Below are positions 1-12,700 of a DNA stretch of 64,000 bases, one piece after another. The translations under genes and the position numbers were made by a program. The stretch lies in assembly GCF_964199755.1 (NCBI RefSeq), contig NC_133906.1, positions 2,232,001 to 2,296,000 on the forward strand. The letters run 5' to 3'. The notes beneath the pieces were generated by a model. That model did no database searches. It saw only the letters and a program-made list of their open reading frames with translations, and had not been told where the DNA came from. Positions within the stretch are counted from its first letter, which is position 1. Each line of letters begins with the position of its first letter. This DNA is from Larus michahellis. Its lineage: Eukaryota; Chordata; Aves; Charadriiformes; Laridae.

Positions 1-127
1 CCAGGCACCAGCTCTGTCTTGAGCCCCAGGGCCCTGTCACACTGCCCTTGGCTGTCCCACTCCCACTAAAACTGGGGACAGATCTCAACATCCCCCCATC
101 CCTAGGATGGCAGGGGCAGGTACTCAC

Positions 128-771
128 AGCTGCTGCTTGTCCAGGGTCAGCGTGAAACCCCACCTGGGAAAGGAAGAGACGGGCTGTGGGGCAGCACCAC
201 CAAGCTCAGGCACAGCCCAGGGTCCGTGGGCAGTGGGGTGGAGGGATAAGTTTGCCCCACGGGCCCAGGCTTGTCATGGCTTTGGGTCCTGGTGGAGCTT
301 GGCATGCTCCCAGCAGCTGGGTTTGCGTGCAGGGTGCTGGGGGCAGGGACCAAGGGGTGCATGCTCCAGGGCGACTTCCAGGGAAGGTCCCACTTACTGG
401 GCTGGTGGCTTCAGCTTCTTCCTAATACCCATGTAAACCTTGGCTGCATCCAGGGGCCACTCGCGCTCCGGCTTGGCACTCTGGGGAAGGAGATCCATTG
501 GGTCAGCTCAGCTTGGTGCCAGCCTCCGGGCCAGGAGGACAGTCACCACCGTGCTACCACTATCACTAGGCTCCCCCTCCCTGTCTCTCCTTCTGCTCTT
601 GGGGCGCCAGTCTATCCCCACAGCATCCCCTGAGTACCCTCTTCTCCTTGAGCAGCAGCAGCCTCCGGTCCCGGATGACGAAGTAGCGCTCCTGAAACTT
701 GTTCCCCAGCAGCTTGGGGGGCTCCTCACGGCATTTCAGCAGCCCACACTTGGGGGTCTCACGCTTGGTGC
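128..771 (-). CDS. ARAP3: ARAP3 PH5 exons (incomplete at window edge)
   Basis: Exons 771-638, 480-398 and 163-128 cover residues about 1446-1529. PH5 begins at GLLKCREEPPKLLG and continues NKFQERYFVIRDRRLLLLKE, then KPEREWPLDAAKVYMGIRKK and QWGFTLTLDKQQ. The last exon seen ends in phase 2 at a GTGAGT donor (127-122). The next coding exon is left of position 1; 1-127 shows no further exon. The CREEPPKLLG and IRKKLKPP words are diagnostic of ARAP3 against ARAP1. Confidence 0.93.
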
Positions 772-3700
772 CTGCCCAGTGGGAGGAGACAGGGGTCAGG
801 AGGTCTGAGGACATGTGAGGGTGGCTGTGGGTCTCAGGGATGTGCCCCTGATGGCTGCAGGGAGGTGGCCAAAGGAAGCTGGGGCAGAGCTATCCCCCTC
901 TGGGGACACCCCTAGGCGCTGGGACCCTCTGTGATTGCCTTACCTGTGAAGAGACAGCTGCCCTCACCGATGGGGACCTTCCTCACCAGCAGGTACGCAG
1001 CGCTGGGCTCTGGGAGCTTGCACCACTGCAAAGCCTGCTCCAGCACCTTCTCCTTGGGGTGCAGGGGCCGCTCTGGAGGGGCAGGGACACTGTCATTACC
1101 ATATCTCCTCCACTGTGCCAGTCCCTGTCCCCCCGCCACTGGCAGCAAGCTGACCCCCGTATCCCACACCTCCTCCTCACCAGTCCGGCTGTGCCGAGAG
1201 CATCTCCCCGTGCCATCCCTACCATGCTCACCCAGCTCCCCGTTCTCCAGGACCTCGAAGGTCAGCCAGATGTCCAGGCTAGCGGCCACGTTGCGCATCT
1301 CCAGCACCTGGTTGGTGAGCTCCTCTGCTGTCATCGTGGGGGAAACCTGGGGCCAGACACGTGGGGAGCTGCCATGGGTGGTGGCAGGATGGTTCCCAGG
1401 GACAAGCTACGCCAGGAGCCTGCATCCCTCCTTGTTTCCTCTGGCACGGCCCTCCTTTGAGACTCACCTTGAGGGTGACGCAGCAGTCGGGCAGCTTCTG
1501 CTCCAGGTAAACCTCGATGATGAGGTCCCCTGCTTGGGAGAGCTGGGGGAAGAGTAGGAGGCATTGGTGCCATGCTGGCATGGGTACTGTGCACATCCCC
1601 TCTCCCCAGGGGCTGGTGAGGGTGTCCCAGGGAGCTGGGGCTGCTTCTCCCCTGGGCAGGAGCCTCAAGGTGATGGGCATAGGGGAGACAAGTGAGGGAA
1701 GGTCCTTCCCCAAATATCTGGTCTAGGACAGCAGGAACACAAGGTAGGCAGATGGGAGTGCCCCCATCCTCCAGCCAGTACCACCAGCCCGGGGGTCTCT
1801 GACATGGTGGGGGCTGGCAAGCACATCCCTAGTACCTGGGTGTCCTTCCAGGTGGTGATCAGGCTGTTCTCCAGATCCATCTGGGATACCTGGTCCTCGT
1901 CAATCTGCCAGGGGAAAGGTGCACAGGGTGAGAAGGGAGACACATGGAGTCAATGTGGAGTGGGATATGGCTTGCGGACACAGGGCCAGGATGGAGGGAT
2001 GCAAGCAGATGATGTATGGGGGCATACAAGGGGAGATGGATAGGTTCAGCATGGAGGGGGCTGGCGAGGCCCCTGCAGGGAGCTTACGTTGAAGATGCTG
2101 ACATAGTTGTCAATGAGGTCTTCCATCACCTTGACCTCGTGCTCCCCTTTGCCATCAGTCTGGAAAAGGCTGGGTGCGAAGAGCAGCGACAGGTTCTTGG
2201 TGCTCATCTGATTGAGGTCTGCACATTTCTGCACCCTGGGCCAAGGAGGACAGAGGTGAGGGACCTCTTTGGATGGGGCTTCAGTCCCAGCCACACTCCT
2301 CTGCCTCATAAAAACTTTCCTGAAAACCAGCCCATTTTTCCCCAGCTCCTCTTCAAGCCGAGCAGTTCCAGTTTGGAGGACTTCCAGCTGCCGTCAAACC
2401 AGACAACAGCCCCACCTCATACTCTGAGTTGGGGACAGGAACACGTTTTTTTCCCTGTTTTTTGGGCACTCATGAAGATTACATCCTTTAGGAGGGTGTC
2501 ACCCACTCCCAAACATCCTGTCAATCTCCCTTTGGGAACTTTTGAGGTATCCCCGAGTAGCATACTGCAGCACACCCCATGTATTTCTGCTGGGGGGCTG
2601 GTGGGGCAGGGCGTGGCCACTGGGCTCTTCCTGGCTCACAGGGACGGAAGCCAGTGTTCCCTGGGCAGTGGGGAGACCTCACGCTGCTGGCTGGCTCTGG
2701 GGACCCTGGCTGGACCAGAGGACCCATCTGGGAGGTGGCCCACTGACCGGTAGAGGTGCCCTATCAGCGCAGCCAGGGTCTTGTGGTTGAGGCGAGGCAG
2801 GCGATGAATGAGCTCCTTGTACCTCTCCAGGCGCTGGGGCTTCGAGGAGATTTCTGGAGGGAGGAAAACAAGTCGTGGACCATTTCTGAGTCCACTGGAC
2901 ACAGAGCTGACATGGCTCTAGGGCTGGTACCGGGACGCCTTCCTGAGGGACACCAGCCCTGGGGGTCCCTGGCAGGCAGCCCAGCGTGGGAGCAGGCGTT
3001 GGGTGAACGAGGTACCTGCAGCCTCCTTCCACTGTGGGTGCAGCTCCAGGGTGAAGACGGGGTCCTCAAGCTCGCGGAAGAACCTCTTCAGCACATCGGT
3101 GACGTCCTCGATGAAGTTGTCATTGATGCGCAGCTTGACATTGCGGGCATCCCGCCGAAACTCCTCCATCAGTACCTTGATCCGGGACTTGGCTCCATTC
3201 TTGCGGTAAATCCCCTCGTGCCGCAGCCCTGGGGCAGGGACATAGGGTCACAGGGGCCCAATCCTGCCCAGAGAGTTCCCAGTGGGGCTGGTGCCTCGAG
3301 AGCAGTGCCTCCTGCCTGGACCCCTCCTCTGCCCGGTGTGTGCCGGAGGATGCTCCGGCAGTGATGCCACCACACTGGACTCACCGTACTGTGTGATGAA
3401 GGCGATGCAGCTGTCCACGATGATGGGGATGTCCCCCCGGCTCAGCTGCTGGTCCTTCAGTGCATTACCTCGGCCCCCCGCTGATGCCTGGATGTCAGCG
3501 TACCATGCTGCTGAGTCTGCCCGTGACAAGCCCTGCAGGTAAAATGTCCTGAGAACGACAAGGGCAGAGAAGAGGCAATGAAGGTTGTCGGGGTGGGGGG
3601 ATGGGTTACCCCCTCCTGCCTGTAGGCACAGCTTTGCTCGGGACAGGGCATAGCCAGGCTGAGCCGAGAGACACCCTACCCTGGTGAGAGACCCCACTCT

Positions 3701-6700
3701 GGGGTGCTCTCTGTAGGCCCCTTGGCCACAGCCCTGCTGTCCCAGAAGCAATCCCCACCGAGGGTTTGGGATCAGCATTGAACCACGGAAGAGTGCCTTT
3801 GCCCCGGCAGCCTGCTGAGCTCACTTGGCACATTCTGCAGCCATGACTTACCTTCCCATTTCCACGAGGACCAGCAGCTCCTTCTTCTCAGGGGTCTCTG
3901 TGGGGGGAACCAGACCTGCATTGGGGTGAGAAGTAGAGGTGTCAGAGCTGTGTATGGCTACCCACCGTGTGGTGTCCATCCTGGGCTGTAACATGGCACT
4001 TACTGAGCTCCTGCAGCCGCCGGAGGTTGATGCTGTCCTCAGCCCCGTTGTCCTCGGCAGGGCAGATGAAGAGGTGGGCTTTCTGCAGGATGAAGAAGGC
4101 CTGCTGCCACCGCTCAGGGTTGAGCATGCACTTGTAGCGCAGCTGGCCCACGCGCTGGAATTCGTAGCCCAGCAGGCAATGACAGCTCATGGGCGTGAAC
4201 CACTGCAGGATGGAGCAAGAGACAAACTGGGTAAAGACACGGCTCAACCCTCAAGCATGGACACCCTTGAGGATGGGGGCAGGTCACTGGGGAGAATGGG
4301 AGTCCCTAGAAAGGGAAGGAGGGTGCTTGACACAGAGGATGAAGAGGGTGGGGAGCTGGGAGGAATTACAACGGAGAAGGAGGGATGGGCCCCAGGAACC
4401 CACCAGTGGCACAGGGTGCTGGGGCTGGGGCTGGCTCACCTTGCCGATGGCACTGGCCCAGGCTTGCAGCGTCTCTGGTCCTTCGGTTCCCAGCTGCTGC
4501 ACTTTTTCCCCAATGAGGAAGAGCTCGAGGGTGAAGCGAAACCTGCAGAGGACGAACTAGTCCATCAGGGCAGCCCCTACCCCGAACCTGCACCCAAAGC
4601 CACCAGACCATTGCACCAAGCAGGGTGTGACGCCCGTCCCTGCCATCTGCGTGCCCATGGGCTCTCTGGGCAAGCAGTGGGGGTGAGGCTGGGAGTACCT
4701 TTCAGTGGGGCTGGGGCTGGTGACAGCCGGGGCTCTGCTCACACCCAGGGAGATGAGGTCCCCACTCTCGATGTGGCCCAGGGGCTCAGTGCATTTCTCT
4801 GTCTCAAAGAAGAGCAGGGCTCTCTCCAGGGAGCACCAGGTGCGCTGGAAGTCTGCGGGATTGGGGGGGGTCAGTGGCACTGGGGTGAGCACCCCACTGG
4901 CTGTTCCCCCACATTCCCCACACTTACCCTCTTTGCTCTTCTTGGCACCTGGAAGCTTGGTGGGGGCTGTGGACCGGTACAGGTACCCGCTGTGTGTCAC
5001 GGGCTGCGTGATCTCATTGTAGACGCCCTCTGGACCCAGTTCCTGTGTGTGGGGGCTACCTGCGGGGAACAGTGCTGAGAGTAGGACAGAAGCAGTGACC
5101 CACTAAAATGTGGGTACTGGGAGGCAGGGACACCCCACTCATGCAGGTGTAGGCAAGGGGATGCATCAGGCATGGGGTTCCCTCTTAGGGGCTTCAGAGG
5201 AACCCGCTGTCTTGCCTATCCCAAAAGAGGGGTGCAGTGGGGCAGGCAGGTCCCCCAGAGACCCATAGCACCTGATGTCTGTCCCCAGCCTCAGGGCACG
5301 CAGTCGAGGGCAGAGGTAAGGAGGACGCCCCCCATAACAGCCATATGGGGCTTGAGGGTCTTCATTACCTGAATGGTTCCTGGGTCTTTTGCTCTCCGGT
5401 CCCCACCAAAGGTCGGCCCCAGGGGCCACCTCACAGACGGCAGGGTCAGCTGCCAGCCCAGCCTCCGAGGACGAGAAGAACTTCAGCACGGTCTTGAGCA
5501 GGGCTGGTCCTGCCACAGCAGTGCACAGTGCCTGGGACAAGACAGGCTCTTGTAGGGACCACATCCTGGCTCATGGAGACCCCCCAGCCCACTGTCAGAG
5601 GTGCTCAAAGGCAGGCAAAGCAGGGCACAACCTCCCACCCGAGACAGCAGGACTGCTTGGCACAGGGGTGCGGGCACATGCAGCCAAGCAGGAGGTGTTG
5701 GCATCTCAGACCCAGAACTCTGGAGTGGTTCCCAACACCCCAGCATCCTGTCTGCATCCCAAGGTGGTCCCTACCTGGAGCACGTCCTCCTGAGTGGCAT
5801 AGTGGGGGTGGGGCAGGCGGTACCGACCCTCTCGGTATTTGCGGGAGATGAAGTCTCGTCTTTGCTCAGCACTGGCATCCGGGTAGAGCGCCTCAGCAGT
5901 GGGGAGGCGAGCAGCCCAAAACCGGTTGGCTCGGTCATTCCCCAGCATGATGAAGAGCTGCAGGAGAGTCCCCTGGTCATGGCGAGCACCAGGACCAGCT
6001 GGATGCTGGCATCCCTGCATCCTGGGGGAGACTGTGGGGCTGCTGCCCTGCCCGGTGAAGCAGCCTGGCCCCTTAGCGTGCCGTGCCAACCCCAGCGCCC
6101 TGCCCTGAGTGCCTCTACCTGTACAATTTCGTTGGACCAGACGCTGGTGTCAAGCTTCAGACTTTGCACCTTGGAAATGTTGGAGCCCAGGCTACGGTGC
6201 TGCCCTGTGGAGAGCAGGTGAGTGAGCACCCCTTGATCCTGTTGAAGGGCCGTCACCCAAGTGGCACCTGTACCCCAGCCAGCACCCTACGTGCCCAGGC
6301 AGGTCCATCCCACACCCGCCGGGAGCCCCACGTGCCCCCCAGGAAGATGTACTGGCCTGCACACTGCTTGCAGATGACCACACACAAGTTGATGGATGCC
6401 CAGTCGGGACTCTGAGCCCAGCAGTCTGCACAGTGTTTGTTGGCTTTGTTGGACCAGATCTTCTCTGCCACCTCGTAGTCGTAGAGCATCTCGGCTATGG
6501 CCTCCTGCAGTGCCTCCATCCACTCCCGCTTCTCCCGCTCCGACTCCGCCACGAAGCTACGAGCACCAGCACAACTGAAACTCAGGAGCCTGGAGCTTCC
6601 AGCACCTGTGTCCAGTGCCCGGCTGCTCCCCCAACCTTGTCCCACCTGGGCACGCAGGGTACCTGAATGTTTTGAAGGGAGTGATGAGCTCAAAGCTGCG

Positions 6701-9700
6701 GTTCTTAGCTTCGCGGATGGTGGAGCCGCGCATCTCAATCACGCAGATGGCAATGCCCATTTTAAAGAACTGCAATTCAGAGTGACGCTGGTGTTGGCTC
6801 TGCAGCACCACAGCCACAGTGGACACTCCACCCTGGACATGCCTGTGATACTGGGCCTGGAGCCAGGGAGCTGCGCCTGGTACCCCCACTCCCATCACTG
6901 CTCTGCTTGGACCAGTCAGACCTGGTACCTTGCCTCATCTCTCAGCCATCCCATGTGGGCTGACATAAAACATTCAGCAAGTATGTTATGAAATGCAAGG
7001 CAAGTTTTCTCCCCCAGTCCCCAAACCCGGCCATTCAAATCCCTCTGTTTTGGGAATTTGGGTCCTCAGTGAGTCAGGCACACGCATGAAACAAGTATCG
7101 ACTTGAGCAAAGAACACCGAGGCTTGATACTGCTTAGGGCAGACCAGGCAAACTAGAAACGAGGTGACTGGAAAAAAAAACAGAGTGCTGAGAAAAATTT
7201 AGCAGGCAGGAGGCGGGGATTTCCACGGGCAGTGGGCAGGGTGTGATGAGCTGGCAGAGACCTGCTACTCCCATGGGGCAAGCCCATGTTGCAGCAGGTA
7301 TGTTTGGTGGGGATTTTTTGGTCATTGATCCACCTGGCCTGTGATGGACTGGGACTCTTTGATAGGAGTAAGACCTAAGTGCCAGGCAGAGATTAAGATA
7401 ATTTGGTAATAATGAGGAGATTGGGAGGGGATAGTGAGTGGTAGTGAGGAGACCCGGTCCTGGCAGTCCCTGCATCTCCAAGCCCAGGCTCCCATTGCAG
7501 TTGCTCTGTGCAGGTTCTCCAGCTTCCCACTCCACCATTCCCTTTCTCCTGCCTGTCCTTTTCCTCTCTGCTCTCCCTTTGACACCGACCCTCGCCAAGG
7601 TCCTTCCATCCCTCACCCTCCTGCCCACCATTGGCACAGCCCTCTCTGCCAGCCTGGTCCAGCCACGAACCTGCTCGCTCTTGTACAGCCACATCTCAGG
7701 CAGGCTCAGGGCTGCGAACACCTTGGACTTCTGGCCTTTCAGTTCCAGGGTTCCTGACTTCTGGCAGTGAGCGGTGTTTGCAGGTCGCGGCCGAGAGCCC
7801 ACCAGGCGCTGCTCTGTCACCTTCTTCTGCAGCGTGGAGCACCACTCGTTCCTCTGGGCTGGGGACCAGGCATGAGGGAGTGGGTCTGAGCCCTTCCCAA
7901 CAACCCTGGCATGTAGCAGAGCACCCGGCAGGCATGGAAGGGGGAGAGGTCCCCTTGCTCATTGCAGCCGGAGGTTTTGGGGATGGGATGAAAGCTATCC
8001 CTGGGGTGCTGTGCTTGGAGGAGGGAGGCAGGGATGGTTCCTCAGGGACTGGTGGGCGTTGGCCCAGGTTTTCACTTACCCTCATTCTCAGCACGGAAGA
8101 CGAAGATCCGATGGCTGGTGAAGACCTGGAACTTGTTGTCCTTGGTGGAGCGAGCCATCTCGATGACGGACAGTGGGATCACTCCCTTGGGGTAGGGCTC
8201 CTGGAATGAGCCCCAGGAGGAGTTACCCCCTCTTTGCTCCTCCTGAGGGGCACCTCCATAACCCGGCTACCGGCTTGCCAGGCATGATGACACCATAACC
8301 ACGGGGGTGAGGGATGCTTGCAATCTTCTGCAATAGTGGCTGCTCTGGGGCCATGCATGGTACCTGTTTCTGCATGGGCGCCACTGATGTGGGACCAGCC
8401 TGGTTGGCTGTGCTGCAGAACTGGGGCAGCAGTGCCTGTCACCCCAGGTGGTGGGGGAAGCCACCAGCACCCCGTGGCAGGCCCTTATAGGGCTGTGCAG
8501 AGGATGAGAGGACACAGGACAGGAAGGGACTGTTGACTCATCCCACGCACATGACCCACAGTGCTTGCACCCACAGCGAGAAAATCTCCCCCCTGCTGCA
8601 CATCCTCCACATCCCCCAGATGCTCGGCTGGGTGCTGCCTCGTAGCACAGCCCGGGGGGCACCAGCAGCCGGGCAGGAGCTGAGGATTCAGGTAGGGATG
8701 GGTCTGCAGCTGGGACCCAAAGATGCTCCATTTGCAGTCTGCCCTAGGGCTTGTGAGCCAGCAGGACCCCCTCTCGCCTGGTCCCTGTTGGCAGAGGGAT
8801 TCTTGCTGCCCTGGGCTTCCTATGGCATGGAGCTGTGCCCAGAGCCCACCGAGCACAGGGGCCATGGCTGCTCCACCCTGGTGATGGTAAGGCATTGCTG
8901 GCTCCTTACAGAAGGATTAAGGAAGGCAAAGGGCATATGACAGCTCATGTGGTGTCAAGGCACCCTGCTTAAGCCGCACGGTGCAGCCTCCCCACACTGC
9001 CCGCATCCTGTCCCTCTGTACCTTCTCGCTGCTGAAGTACATCAGGTTCTTCCCATCGAAGCGGACGTAGCGCCTCTGGAAGACATAGTTCCTGTTGGGA
9101 TGGCAGAAAAACAGGGCTGTTGGCAAGGGGATGATCCCCCCGTGGACCCCATATCTGCTCATAGACCCCACTTCCCCCAAGGACGGCTGCACAGACACCC
9201 TTGCAGCACAGCTAGGGCACCCAAGAGGGTCCTTCTCCTGTGGGGAGGAGGTCTGGCTGCCCCAGTAGCATGGTGACCAGCGTGCCCACCTCACCAGTCT
9301 TGCCCAAGGGGTCTTTAGCTATGGAGACTGTCCATGGGTGGGCACATACCCCTGTGGGGAGAGTTTGTCCAGCCAGCCGCTGAGCATGGTGGGTCGGGGC
9401 TCGGAGAGCGATGTGAAGCTGGCGTAAGGGGAGATGGTGAGGTCATCCAGGACCTCGTCTGGGTAGAGATGGGCTGGCAGGCTGAATGGGGCACCCTCGG
9501 CCCTTGGTGCCTCCACAGTGGAGTACCCTTCCGTGTCGTTCTGGATGATGCGGTCGATGAGCCGGGACCGGGTCTCCTCGTCCTCGCTCCTTCCCCCCTC
9601 GCTGCTGCATTCGCTGCTTGTCCTGTGAGAAATGGGGCCGTGGGGAAGCCTGGCTGCATCAGCATGGCTGCTCACCTTGTGGGGTCCTGGTCAACTCAAT

Positions 9701-12700
9701 CCCATTCGAGGATGTCTTGCACTGCTCCTGGCCTTATCCTGAGCTCTTGGGGTACCCAGTGACGTGGACATTTGCAGGGTGGGATAAGGGCTCATTGCTG
9801 ATGAGCTCTGTAGCCACCAGCAGCCTGAGGCTCAGCTGGTCCTACGTGATGGCGAGGCTGGGGGTAGCTGGCAAAATGGTAATACCCCCACCTTAGGTAA
9901 CACCACACTGACCACCACACACCTTCAAACCCCTCGCATGTCCCTCCCCTCTTGACACCACAGGCAGCCAACCGAAGCCAGGCGGGCCCCCTGCCCACAT
10001 CCTTCTCCCTGCCCTGCACCCACGCCAGCTCCCTCCCCACTGGAGGTCTCAGCCTGCCTTCTCCCTCCACCCCTCCAGTGTCCACGACACTGAGAAGGTC
10101 CTGCCACAGCACCCACCCTCCCGCTCTCACATCCAGCTGAAATATTTTGCAAAATGATTGGGAGGGACAGACAGATGGGCTGGTGGAACTCCTGCATCCA
10201 TCTCCTTTTCTTGGGAAGTCATGCTAAAACCTGCAGCCAGGCCTGGTGAGACTATCCAGCCATAACAATAAAAGGAAATTGTAAAAATAAACTGCTAAGC
10301 CTGCCCCTTCCCCTCAGCCCTCTCAGCCAGACATTCATCTTTCCCCAAAAAGGAAATGTGCTGGAAAATGTCTGACGGTCCCAGGAGCTCACAGGGGAAC
10401 TGCCCAGGTGCAATGGTGATGGGCAGAAAGAGAGTCATGGCAATGTCTGCCATTGGCAGCCGGGACACCCCAGCACCAGCAGGAGATCTCCTGTGCTACT
10501 GGGTCACTTGTGCAATCCAGTACCTGGAGGAAGGGAAGGCTCCAAGAAAGGCAATGAAGATGGCCCAAGGCCTGTCATAGCTTCTGTCTGAGGAGCACCT
10601 GAGCAAGCTGGGGATCTCCAGTGGGGAAAGAGTGAGTGATGGGGGGAAGTTTCTGAAGTCATGAGCAGCATGAGAAGGGCAGAGAGGCTTCTGGCCACCT
10701 CTGCTTCAGTCACAGGAGCTGGGGACCATCAGACAGGGGACTCAGCAGGAGCAGGGTGCAGAACCACATGGGAAAGGAGTGGCTGACCTGAGGGACTCCT
10801 TGCCATGGGATGTCGTAGATGGAGAAATTTATGGAGGAGAAAAGCCCTGGGGGCTACTGAATATGAGAAACCACCTCAAGCTTATGTCCATGTGCTACAA
10901 ATGCTTTTGGAGAATGACCCCAAACATCATAAATGCTCCAAGCACCTGATTTGAGCACTGCCGCATTGCAGGAACCAAGGCATTGCATGGACCTGTGCTT
11001 TGACCCTGGACAGGCACCTTATGAAGCCATCAGACATCAAATGTCCCTGAACCATGTGGGACAGAAGCAAGACCTGAAGCTTGCCTGGGAGGATGTTGGG
11101 CTGGAGCCACCCAAGCTAGGGGTCAGCTCCGGAGAAGTGAGATGATGTATGGGGCTGAGGAGGTGGGTGGAGAGGAAAAAAGGCCTGTTTAGCTCCAGTA
11201 TCTGCAAGAAAGATGAGAAATAGCTGTGGGCAGCTGGGAGGCTCAAAACACAATGAAAATTGCTATTTAATTAGCACAACAGAGCCTTGGCAGAGTGGTT
11301 TGTCTGGCTGGAGTCCCAGCCCGGTGTCTAGCTTCTTCAGGATGGACTGGCCAGCCAGTGAGGTGGCTGGAGGATTCTGTAGGTCCTAGGTGGACGTGAG
11401 CCTATGGTGCCAGAGCCAAGTGGGAGACAGACCCACTGAATGGGTCAAGGCAAGAGAAAAAGGGGAAAAATCCATGACAGCCCCTCATGAGCCATGATTT
11501 ATAGACACTGAAACCATGAAGAGCTGGAGGACAAGCAGCATCTGGCAGGGAGAAGCAAAGCTCACAGCCCAGCTGAAGTGGGGTCTCTCAGCATGCCAGG
11601 ACCCAGGCTATCTGCCAGTTCTGCCTTTGAGGACAGAGTTGGTGAGGAAGCCCTCAACCAGGAAGTCTGCAAAGGCCAAGTCATCTCCCTTTTCAGCTGG
11701 TGTCAGGCAGTGAAGACAATTTATCACAGGGCCAAATGAGTCCCCAGGTCAAGGAGAGGGTATTTCCAGGTCACCTGAGCCTGCAGGGTGATGCCTGAGG
11801 TGCACTGAGTTGGGGCAGTCTCAACCTGTCACTGCTCATGTGGGAGAGCTGGGTGATGAAAAAAAGGGATCTGCTGGTGGTGAGGGCACCAAGGAGCTGC
11901 TGATGGATCTGGTTGCTTCAAATGGGGATCATGGGCGAGAAAATCAACCTGCTGGTGGGGACCTGGAGGTAGGCAGGGAGATAAGGAACAAGCTGTCAAG
12001 CACACACCATGCCCAGTGTTTCTTTTCCTGCAGGGAAGATGCCTTGAGGTGTGGGGAGAAGCTGTCCAGGTAGGCATCTGCCTGAGGATCATCTCATTGA
12101 GGGTCTCTATGCAAACCAGAGCAGGGTCCACCATCTCCACGACAATGCCTGATGAGTTGCTGTCTGACTGAGTCCCCTGAGCTCTGTGGGGCGACACAGG
12201 CACTGCTCTGCCACCTCTCCTGCTGAGGCTGATGTCTGAAGTAGGGCAGATGTTGTCCTCTGCACAAGTACGTGGAGGGGCTGAGCATCACCAGCTCGGA
12301 TGAAGGTGCTCAGCATCAGAGTGGGCGAATCCCACCATATGCTCCAGGCTCTGCTGGGATCTCAGAGGGTTCCAGTTTCAAGGACTTCCAGTTTTAAGAG
12401 GAATTTCGTATTCCTCTTCCTCTTTGCTGAGGATATCTCATTGCTGGCCAAGGTGGCTCTGCCCATCTCTAACACTGACAGTGATTTGCCAGACCCCAAG
12501 ACACAGAGCGGTGTGGTCCAGACGAAACTCCCTGAGAACAGGGTGAGAGGGGGTGTCTCAGGTAGGAGGAAGATATTGTGCCAATGGGGTGGGAGGGCCT
12601 CTCTGACATTTGGGATTGGCAAGTATTTCCCATAATGAGTGGGTTGGTGGGCTGCAGAAGATGCTCACAATATCCCCAGTGGCCAGGTGCCAGCCAGCAG

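Noticed and set aside
3939..5078. Plus-strand open frame of 379 codons
   Set aside because: It is antisense to several verified ARAP3 exons and introns and has no recognisable domain.
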